This document shows positions 13,763 through 19,418 of a stretch of 19,418 nt of DNA, one piece after another. The stretch is from DATGYC01 sp035298385 (GTDB taxonomy: Bacteria; Bacillota; Sulfobacillia; Symbiobacteriales; Symbiobacteriaceae): contig DATGYC010000176.1 of assembly GCA_035298385.1 (NCBI GenBank), positions 1-19,418 on the forward strand, read 5' to 3'. Each line of letters begins with the position of its first letter. The stretch's first letter is position 1. Both the position numbers and the translations under genes were made by a program. A model generated the notes under the pieces. It ran no database searches and was not told the origin of the DNA. It saw only the letters and a program-made list of their open reading frames with translations.

Positions 13763-14800
13763 TTGGCGAAACTTGTGCGTACTCCATTGGTCCGTATGCC
13801 GGACCGGCCGCTCTGGCGGCTGACGAATCAGCTCCTGGATGATGCCATGTTCCCGGTCTTTAAGCTGATGGCGCCAGGCTACGGCCGGCGCTTGGCACGG
13901 TTCCGTCCACCGGCGGACCTTGACCTGCTGATGCTCTGGACGGTTGGGGCGCCCCAAGAGGTCTACGTTGGCCCCGAGTCACCCTGGCGTGGCTGCCGGG
14001 TGGAGCGAATCTCCTTCCAGTCAGCCTGTACGACCCGTTGCTGCGAGAACAGCCGGGTCTGGGGGCAACTGATCACGCTCGAGCGGGGCGCCCCGTGGGT
14101 GGTGATCGTACCCGGTCTGGGGACGGGCGCCTTCGGGCGCGACTCCTATGACGTCTTCCAATCCGTTCACGCCCGGGCCGTCCTGGATGCTGGCATGAAC
14201 GTCGCCCTCATCGACCTGCCGTACCATAAGCGGCGGAAGCGTTCCGGCTGTACCTCTGGGGAGGGTTTCTTCAGCCCGGATCTGGAGGAGACCGCTGGGG
14301 TCTTTCGGCAGGGTGCGGCAGATATCATCTCGCTGGTCAAATGGGTACAGCAGGAGCGAAAGGGTCCAGTCGCCCTCTGGGGGACATCCCTGGGCGGATC
14401 GATGGCAGGCCTAGCCACGGCCTTCCTGCCCACGCTCTCCGCCTGTGTCCTCATGGAACCTCTGGACAATCCTGGTGATCCCCTGCTTTACTTAAAGTCG
14501 ACGCGCGACATCCTCCGGTACGTGGAGGAGGCGGGGCTTGATCCAACGGAGATTCCGGGCCTCCTGCGCCACGTGGCGCCCTCAACCTACCGCCCCGCCA
14601 TCGACAAGGAGCGCGTCCTCTTCGTCACGACCCTCTGGGACCGCATTATCCGCCCCGAATGTCAGGAGCGCTTCTGGGAGGCCTGGGGCCAGCCGCCGCG
14701 TCTCACCTGGGAGGGCGGCCACATCACGACGGCCTACAACCGTCGGGTCGTCTCCGAGGCGCTGGCCTTCCTGCGTGGGCACCTTTGCGAAGCCGAATAA
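13763..14800 (+). CDS. Alpha/beta hydrolase, ABHD18-like (DUF2048-like)
   Basis: The 345-residue protein is an alpha/beta hydrolase with an oxyanion-hole segment VVIVPGLGTG, nucleophile elbow G-T-S-L-G-G (Ser209), probable acid Asp293 in TTLWDRII and catalytic His320 in WEGGHITTAY. The IDLPYHKRRKRSG segment followed by a long helix before the elbow resembles the ABHD18/DUF2048 group, whose members are poorly characterised; substrate unknown. There is no signal peptide. The start is uncertain: TTG at 13763 has AAGGAA some twelve bases upstream, and an ATG at 13796 without a ribosome site is the alternative. It is followed after 49 bases by the FtsA-like gene with no terminator, and then by the metallo-hydrolase gene, so the three are probably co-transcribed. 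Confidence 0.75.
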   Translation: MAKLVRTPLVRMPDRPLWRLTNQLLDDAMFPVFKLMAPGYGRRLARFRPPADLDLLMLWTVGAPQEVYVGPESPWRGCRVERISFQSACTTRCCENSRVWGQLITLERGAPWVVIVPGLGTGAFGRDSYDVFQSVHARAVLDAGMNVALIDLPYHKRRKRSGCTSGEGFFSPDLEETAGVFRQGAADIISLVKWVQQERKGPVALWGTSLGGSMAGLATAFLPTLSACVLMEPLDNPGDPLLYLKSTRDILRYVEEAGLDPTEIPGLLRHVAPSTYRPAIDKERVLFVTTLWDRIIRPECQERFWEAWGQPPRLTWEGGHITTAYNRRVVSEALAFLRGHLCEAE

Positions 14801-14849
14801 CCCGCCATCGACTCAGCACCGAATCTCCACGACGGAGGTCCCCAACAAC

Positions 14850-16994
14850 GTGACCACCATACACCCGCACCTCGCCCTGGACATTGGGACCCGAAAGGTG
14901 GTCGGGCTGTTGACCGTGCCGGGCCCTGGCGGGCTCGTCATCAAGGCAGCTGAACGACTGGAACACCAGACCCGCTCCATGATGGATGGACAGATCCATG
15001 ATGTGGCGGCCGTCGCTGAGGTCGTCGACCGCATCGTCACCAAGCTGGCCGCCAAGGCGGGCGCCCCTCTGACCGAGGCGGCGGTCGCTGCGGCTGGGCG
15101 CGCCCTGCGGACCTTCAAGGGAACAGCGATTCGCGCCCGACAGGGGCTAAAGGAGATCTCGCCCGAGGAGGTCTTCACCCTGGAGATGGAGGCGGTCCAG
15201 TCCGCCCAAGAGGAGTTGGCCCAGGCCCTTGCTGAGGCGCACTCGCCGCACGAGTACCACTACGTTGGTCACTCGGTGATGCAGGCGCGCCTGGACGGCC
15301 TCCCGCTGACGAAGCTGGCCGGCCAGAGGGGCCAGGTCGCTGAGCTTGATGTGATCGCGACCTTCCTGCCCCGGGGCGTCGTCGACTCCCTCCAGGCGGT
15401 CCTGGCCCGTTGCGGGCTTGAGATGACCGGCCTGACCTTGGAGCCAATCGCTGCCCTGGGCGTTGCTGTGCCGCAGACGATGCGTCACCTGAACCTGGTC
15501 CTGATCGATATCGGGGCCGGGACCTCTGACATCGCCATCACCCACAAGGGAACGGTCCTCGCCTATGATATGGTCCCCACCGCGGGCGACGAGATCACCG
15601 AGGCGCTCTCCGAGGCCTTCCTGCTCGATTTTCCGACCGGCGAAGCGGTAAAACGGCAGATCGGACAGAAAGAGACGATACGCTTCACCGATATTCTGGG
15701 CCAGTCGATCACCACGACCAGCGAGGAGCTAACAGCGGCTCTGAAGCCCGCGGTAGACCGCTTGGCCGCAGGACTGGCCGAGCGAATCCTGAGCCTCAAT
15801 GGCGGCCCGCCCCAGGCGGTCCTCCTCGTCGGTGGTGGCTCGCTCTCACCGGGGCTCCCAGTAGCCCTGGCGGAGCGAATCGGACTGCCCCCCGCCCGCG
15901 TCGCTGTCCGGGACCGGGAGGCGATCGCTGGGATCAAGGGCGCCGCCAACGTCCTCGCTGGACCGGACGCCATCACCCCGATCGGCATCGCCGTAGCGGC
16001 CCGTGAGCGCTCGACACTCGGCTTTACGCTCGTCTGGGTGGGGGAGGAGGCGGTCCGCCTCTTCCGGCCGACCAAGCTGACCGTCGCTGACGCCCTCTTG
16101 GCTGCAGGCGTCTCGATCAAGCAGCTGCAAGGGCCGATCGGTAAGGGCTTGACGGTCACGGTGAACGGCGCCCTGCGCATGGTGCGCGGGACCTTTGGCA
16201 AGCCCGGTGAGGTGCTCCTGAACGGTACGCTGGTCGACCTTTCGGCCCCGATCGAACATCGGGACCGGATCGAGCTACGCCCGGGCGCCCCTGGGCAGGA
16301 TGCCCGGGCCACGGTCGGCGAGCTGACGGGCCCACAGACCGCCCAGACGCTCTACGTCAACGGGGTTGCTCATCAGCTTCCGCTCTACCTGCTGGTCAAT
16401 GGCGCCCTCGCCCCGGCCGACCAACTCGTGGCGGATAACGACGTGATCGAGACCCGGGCGCCCGCCACCCTGGGTGAGGCGATGGGCCTGCTCGGCTATC
16501 AGGAACTCCGAGCGGAATCGCTCTACCCGATTCGCGTCGGTGGTGCAGAGCAGACGCTCCGGCAGCCGAAGTGGCGGGTGACCCTGAACGGTACGCCGAC
16601 CAACCCGGGCGCCCTCATCCAGGACGGTGACCGGGTCGAGATCGACCTGGCTCCGGCCCCGGTCATCGCTGAGGTCGCTGCCTCGCTGATGACGGGCGGC
16701 GGGCGGATCCGGGTCCGCTGCAACGGTCGTTTGCTCGAACTCGCCGCTGGCGAACCCGTCCTCAGCCGGAACGGGGCGCCCGCCAGCCCTCAGGAGCGCA
16801 TCGAGCCCTATGACGAGATCGGCCTCATCGCCGGCGAGGGCGGGCCGATCTTCATCCACCTCCTGGAACGGATCGGCTTCAACCCGAGTCCGCCAGCCGG
16901 GAAGAGCTCCCTGGTGATGCGAGTGAATGGGCAGCCAGCCGAGTTTACCACACCCCTGCAGGACGGCGATGAGGCCGACCTGCACTGGGACTAA
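14850..16994 (+). CDS. Long FtsA-like actin-fold ATPase with C-terminal beta-grasp-like repeats
   Basis: Residues 1 to about 380 form an FtsA/PilM-type actin-fold ATPase: phosphate-1 loop LALDIGTRKVVGL (Asp11), an SHS2-like insertion around residues 60-170, phosphate-2 loop LIDIGAGTSDIAI (Asp220) and adenosine motif LLVGGGSLSPG (328-330). The last 330 residues are unlike FtsA: about five units recur with a V-N-G turn and a D-G-D-x-[VI]-E ending (VTVNGALR, YVNGVAHQ, VTLNGTPT then DGDRVEID, VRCNGRLL, MRVNGQPA then DGDEADL), suggesting small beta-grasp domains. Similar long FtsA-domain proteins of about 700 residues occur in Bacillota alongside true FtsA. The GTG start at 14850 has GGAGG at 14834-14838. 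The frame is open upstream but overlaps the hydrolase gene. A role in cell division or the cell envelope is inference only. Confidence 0.82.
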   Translation: MTTIHPHLALDIGTRKVVGLLTVPGPGGLVIKAAERLEHQTRSMMDGQIHDVAAVAEVVDRIVTKLAAKAGAPLTEAAVAAAGRALRTFKGTAIRARQGLKEISPEEVFTLEMEAVQSAQEELAQALAEAHSPHEYHYVGHSVMQARLDGLPLTKLAGQRGQVAELDVIATFLPRGVVDSLQAVLARCGLEMTGLTLEPIAALGVAVPQTMRHLNLVLIDIGAGTSDIAITHKGTVLAYDMVPTAGDEITEALSEAFLLDFPTGEAVKRQIGQKETIRFTDILGQSITTTSEELTAALKPAVDRLAAGLAERILSLNGGPPQAVLLVGGGSLSPGLPVALAERIGLPPARVAVRDREAIAGIKGAANVLAGPDAITPIGIAVAARERSTLGFTLVWVGEEAVRLFRPTKLTVADALLAAGVSIKQLQGPIGKGLTVTVNGALRMVRGTFGKPGEVLLNGTLVDLSAPIEHRDRIELRPGAPGQDARATVGELTGPQTAQTLYVNGVAHQLPLYLLVNGALAPADQLVADNDVIETRAPATLGEAMGLLGYQELRAESLYPIRVGGAEQTLRQPKWRVTLNGTPTNPGALIQDGDRVEIDLAPAPVIAEVAASLMTGGGRIRVRCNGRLLELAAGEPVLSRNGAPASPQERIEPYDEIGLIAGEGGPIFIHLLERIGFNPSPPAGKSSLVMRVNGQPAEFTTPLQDGDEADLHWD

Positions 16995-17017
16995 CAGCAC
17001 GCAGGGTGGTGCCAGCG

Positions 17018-17953
17018 ATGTCGCTGATCCAACTGACCGAGCGCGTCCACGTCTGGCGCGGGATGGTCAACATGGCCCTGCTCATCGGGACCGAGAAGCG
17101 CTTGGTCCTGATCGACTCGGGCCTGGACGCCTCACATGCCAGAAAGGCGCTACGGCCCTTCCTAGAGCAAGGTTACCAGCTTCATGCGATCATCAACACC
17201 CACAGCCATGCCGATCATATCGGGGGGAACGCTGAACTGGTACGGCGGACGGGCTGCCAAGTCTGGGCGCCCGCCCTGGAGGCGGCCTTCATCCGCTTTC
17301 CACAGCTGGAGCCGATCGGGCTCTACGGCGGGGTAGTCCCGCCCTCGACTCTGCAGGTCAAGTTTCTCCAGGCCGAGCCGACCCCGGTCGTCCACGAGTT
17401 GCCAGACCGCCGAGGACTGTTCGAACTGGCCGGCGTGCCGATGGAGTTGATCCCAACTCCGGGTCACGCTCTCGCCCAGGTGGCTGTGAGCGTCGACGGG
17501 GTCCTGGTGGCTGCCGATGCGCTCTTCATGCCGGATCAGATCGAACGCCACCCGATCCTCTACCTGGTCGACGTGGCGGCCTACCTGGCGACGCTGACCT
17601 CCCTGCAGAGCCGTCCAGAGCGGCTCATCCTGCCCGGTCATGGCGACCTGATCGATCGCACCGAGCAAGACTCGCTCCCAGAGGTCCTGGCGGCCAACCG
17701 CGCGGCGGTCGATCGGCTGCAATCCTTGATCGATGAGGCCCTCCAGGAGGGCGCCCTGACGGCAGAGCACCTGATGGCCCGGCTCTACGCCCGCCTTGGC
17801 AAGGAGCAGAAGGGCGAGGCGCAGTATCACCTGGATCGGGCTGCCATTCAGGCCCATCTGCGCTATGCGGGCGCCCAGGGACGTGTGGCCATCCAGTTCT
17901 CAGACGGCCTGCGCCTGATTACAAATCAGTTACAAGGGGTAGACAAAGCCTAG
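17018..17953 (+). CDS. Metallo-beta-lactamase-fold hydrolase
   Basis: The 311-residue protein carries the metal-binding set of the superfamily: T-H-S-H-A-D-H (His62, His64, Asp66, His67), His150 in PTPGHALAQ, Asp167 in AADALF and His208 in LPGHGD, enough for a dinuclear zinc or iron site. A C-terminal helical extension from about residue 225 (SLPEVLAANRAAVDRLQSLIDEALQEG, then a winged-helix-like part) resembles the lactamase-B2/LACTB2-type group. The substrate cannot be read from the sequence; thioesters and phosphodiesters are known for relatives. The ATG at 17018 is preferred over GTG 17006 because GGGTGGTG then serves as ribosome site. It begins 23 bases after the FtsA-like gene, so it is in the same operon. 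A T7 run at 17964-17971 follows without a convincing stem. Confidence 0.88.
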   Translation: MSLIQLTERVHVWRGMVNMALLIGTEKRLVLIDSGLDASHARKALRPFLEQGYQLHAIINTHSHADHIGGNAELVRRTGCQVWAPALEAAFIRFPQLEPIGLYGGVVPPSTLQVKFLQAEPTPVVHELPDRRGLFELAGVPMELIPTPGHALAQVAVSVDGVLVAADALFMPDQIERHPILYLVDVAAYLATLTSLQSRPERLILPGHGDLIDRTEQDSLPEVLAANRAAVDRLQSLIDEALQEGALTAEHLMARLYARLGKEQKGEAQYHLDRAAIQAHLRYAGAQGRVAIQFSDGLRLITNQLQGVDKA

Positions 17954-18004
17954 GGTAGGCAGGATTTTTTTGACGCGGATACAATAGAATGGGAATGGAC
18001 ATCT

Positions 18005-18038
18005 GTCCTATTGACAGTCCGACGAGTAGGACTAGAGT
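18005..18038 (+). promoter_or_regulatory. Promoter of the S51-like gene with a bracketing inverted repeat
   Basis: TTGACA (18011-18016), a 16-base spacer and TAGAGT (18033-18038) form a plausible vegetative promoter. GTCCTA (18005-18010) and TAGGAC (18027-18032) form a dyad whose left arm abuts the -35 box and whose right arm abuts the -10 box, a typical repressor-operator layout. Confidence 0.55.
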
Positions 18039-18083
18039 TGCAGAAGGTCCTGTCTTGGCCCCGGGACGATTGGGGGGAGCACC

Positions 18084-19004
18084 GTGACGTTTGATCGCTG
18101 GGGGAACATTACCTCTGAACTGACGAATAGCCTCGTCCGGTCGCTTGTCCTTCCAGCTGGCATACTTGCCAAGTTGAAAGAGATGCTGGGCGAACCAAGA
18201 AAGGGTGACAACACCCCGCCCCGCTGTGAGCCCGAGGGCCCGCTGATGATCTGCGCTGGCCTACCCGTGCCGGATGAGATCATTGTGAGCTATATCTACC
18301 TAGTCGGTGGCCGCTCAGCCAAGATCCTGGTCGTGGCCGTTGGTGCAGATCCAACGGGACCGCTGGTGACGGGCGCCCTGCGTGCCCTGACCCGGTACGG
18401 CATGACTAAGGTTGACCTCCTGCACCTACCTGACCGCGCTGCTGCTGATAACCCCGAGGTACTCGCCCAGGTGACGGGCGCCCAGGGCGTCCTGCTGGTG
18501 GGCGAGCGGCCGGCCGAGGCGCTCGGCGTCCTCGCTGCGACTGAACTCCATCAGGTGCTACAGCGAAGCTGCGCGGAGAGACGTCCTCTGATGACGGTCG
18601 GACCGGTTGGCGCCCTACTGGGCGAGGCCGTCCTCCTAGGTGACGCCGGGATCGCGCCAGGGATCGGCCTGATCCGCGGGATGCTAGTCGTGACGGACTG
18701 GCAGGAGCCGGGAAGAGCGGCTCAGGTCATGCGAAGCGTGGTGGGGGAGGGTTCAAGAGCCCTGCTAGGCATGGGTCTGGACCCGGGGATGGCCGTTCTC
18801 TTCCGCGGCAGCGGTGAAGCGAAGGTCTATGGCCCGGCTGGAGTGACCTTTGTGGACGGTTTCGCCCCTGCCAAGGAGGGCGCCCAGGCGCCTAAGGTGC
18901 ACGTCCTAATGGAACATTATGTGATGAATCTACGCTCCCGCCGGCCCGGTGGTCCGGTCAAGGAGATCCCAGCCGCCTCGGGCGGTCAGGGCAGAAATGG
19001 GTAG
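18084..19004 (+). CDS. Cyanophycinase-like (peptidase S51 fold) protein lacking catalytic residues
   Basis: The 306-residue product aligns with cyanophycinases over its C-terminal two thirds: AKILVVAVGADPTG, QGVLLVGERPAEAL (for the family's G-I-F-x-G-G-D-Q), GIGLIRGMLVV, ALLGMGLDPGMAVLF and VTFVDGFAP (for L-L-G-x-G-I-D-E-D-T-A and V-x-F-V-D). The G-T-S-A-G-A nucleophile elbow reads V-G-P-V-G-A (residues 172-177), with Pro174 where serine belongs. The D-Q-H-F region reads T-D-W-Q and lacks the histidine, and the Gly-Asp-Gln and Asp-Glu-Asp positions are also changed. It therefore looks unable to hydrolyse peptides by the S51 mechanism and may bind or regulate instead. The first 50 residues are specific to this protein. 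The GTG start has GGGGGGAG just upstream. Monocistronic, with its own promoter and terminator. Confidence 0.75.
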   Translation: MTFDRWGNITSELTNSLVRSLVLPAGILAKLKEMLGEPRKGDNTPPRCEPEGPLMICAGLPVPDEIIVSYIYLVGGRSAKILVVAVGADPTGPLVTGALRALTRYGMTKVDLLHLPDRAAADNPEVLAQVTGAQGVLLVGERPAEALGVLAATELHQVLQRSCAERRPLMTVGPVGALLGEAVLLGDAGIAPGIGLIRGMLVVTDWQEPGRAAQVMRSVVGEGSRALLGMGLDPGMAVLFRGSGEAKVYGPAGVTFVDGFAPAKEGAQAPKVHVLMEHYVMNLRSRRPGGPVKEIPAASGGQGRNG

Positions 19005-19010
19005 ATTGAG

Positions 19011-19038
19011 GGCGCTCCCGGCGACGGGGGCGCCTTTT
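19011..19038 (+). terminator. Intrinsic terminator after the S51-like gene
   Basis: GGCGCTCCC (19011-19019) pairs with GGGGGCGCC (19026-19034) with one G-T pair and a six-base loop, followed by TTTT. From here to about 19290 (some 250 bases) I see no gene and no strong signal. Confidence 0.82.
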
Positions 19039-19294
19039 CTGTGTAACGACGCATATTGGATGGCCGCCCACATGCACAATCCACACGGTGCGAAAGCAGG
19101 CGTCTTTGTTGCATTTCATGCGCTCACACGTATGCACTCGCGCAACGCTACCCGACCGCCGAAAGACGGAGATCAAGTCGATTCGTTCGAGGTCTAACGT
19201 TACCACATCCAGAATTCTCGTCTAGACAACATAATATGTATTATCGGACGTTCTACTCGTAGCGAAAACAGGGTGAGATTTCCAGAGGAACCAG

Positions 19295-19323
19295 TTGCAG
19301 GGTGCCCCCTCCTTTGCTACAAT
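19295..19323 (+). promoter_or_regulatory. Vegetative promoter of the gene at the window end
   Basis: TTGCAG (19295-19300), a 17-base spacer and TACAAT (19318-19323) are near-consensus sigma-A boxes. Initiation near 19330 gives a leader of about 60 bases. Confidence 0.75.
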
Positions 19324-19333
19324 TGTCTCACAA

Positions 19334-19363
19334 GAGCGGTTCGCTCCCAGCAAACATTGCTGG
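19334..19363 (+). promoter_or_regulatory. Two adjacent leader hairpins before the last gene
   Basis: GAGCG/CGCTC (19334-19346) and CCAGCAA/TTGCTGG (19347-19363) are back-to-back stems with three-base loops at the start of the predicted transcript, ahead of the ribosome site. No T run follows. They may stabilise the mRNA 5' end or bind a regulator. Confidence 0.4.
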
Positions 19364-19391
19364 TCCGAGCCGGCCGATGGGAGGGATTCGC

Positions 19392-19418
19392 ATGGCGCTC
19401 GATTCGCTGGAAGAGCAA
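19392..19418 (+). CDS. Start of a protein-coding gene, cut by the window end
   Basis: An ATG at 19392 has TGGGAGGG about six bases upstream and lies behind a near-consensus promoter. Only nine residues are visible (MALDSLEEQ), too few to assign a family. Confidence 0.65.

Larger units (their letters stand above)
1277..18895. repeat. Dispersed, highly iterated octamer palindrome GGGCGCCC (28 copies)
   Basis: Reading by hand, I find exact GGGCGCCC starting at 1277, 2291, 5393, 5856, 6186, 6284, 7241, 7972, 10849, 11101, 11341, 12350, 12648, 13011, 13495, 13947, 14086, 15059, 16283, 16456, 16607, 16784, 17275, 17749, 17869, 18371, 18476 and 18888. The core GGCGCC appears 59 times by the same count. 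Copies lie in genes on both strands, in different codon phases, and in non-coding DNA. Confidence 0.8.

Noticed and set aside
13750..13842. ATG with AAGGA upstream giving a 30-residue peptide overlapping the hydrolase start
   Set aside because: It is out of frame with the hydrolase and has no recognisable content. It might be an upstream frame coupled to hydrolase translation, but nothing beyond position supports that.
14538..14849. Upstream extension of the FtsA-like frame
   Set aside because: It overlaps the hydrolase gene in another frame and translates to Ser/Arg/Pro-rich shadow sequence; the actin fold begins right after the GTG at 14850.
18949..19262. Several overlapping short frames after the S51-like gene
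   Set aside because: They overlap the terminator, lack ribosome sites and occur on both strands over the same DNA.
1..19418. tRNA or rRNA genes and CRISPR arrays
   Set aside because: I saw no cloverleaf-like T-arm signature, no rRNA-conserved blocks and no regularly spaced direct repeats.

Overview
The window reads as chromosomal DNA of a high-GC (about 60-65 % by eye), endospore-forming member of the Bacillota. Evidence for this: an alpha/beta-type small acid-soluble spore protein gene behind a sigma-G-like promoter, a YlbF/YheA-family gene, a c-di-AMP (ydaO-type) riboswitch in front of a KimA-type potassium importer, a ComB homologue (sulfolactate is a known spore solute in Bacillus), a BirA-type biotin operator in front of bioY, purine-rich AGGAGG ribosome sites and frequent GTG/TTG starts. 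I cannot name the genus; deep-branching high-GC Bacillota are a reasonable guess only.

Layout. 1-2075: a secreted or anchored TolB-like beta-propeller protein and a YlbF-family protein, then a shared terminator and a convergent short tyrosine recombinase. 2076-2740: no convincing gene, but several strong inverted repeats. 2717-4963: promoter, c-di-AMP riboswitch, terminator, kimA and its terminator. 4966-6309 (minus): an operon of two unrecognised small acidic proteins and comB, the last apparently starting at CTG. 6385-10800: a four-helix membrane protein, a DinG-type exonuclease-helicase with four cysteines spaced like an XPD iron-sulfur site, and pssA. 10813-11980: bioY behind a promoter overlapped by a biotin operator, and a small four-helix membrane protein of probable TIGR04086/DUF3792 type. 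12156-13608: a TPR protein convergent with the spore-protein gene. 13763-17953: a probable three-gene operon (ABHD18-like alpha/beta hydrolase, long FtsA-like ATPase with a beta-grasp-like tail, metallo-beta-lactamase-fold hydrolase). 18011-19038: an S51/cyanophycinase-like protein lacking its catalytic residues. 19295-19418: promoter, structured leader and first nine codons of another gene.

Most genes are housekeeping or sporulation-linked, with well-formed hairpins between units. The most unusual feature lies across the genes: the palindrome GGGCGCCC occurs 28 times in my hand scan, on the order of ten times what base composition predicts, in all three codon phases and in non-coding DNA. 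It resembles the highly iterated palindromes of cyanobacteria. Other points worth a second look are the inactive-looking cyanophycinase relative, the comB operon, the FtsA-like protein's tail, and several operator-like dyads at promoters.
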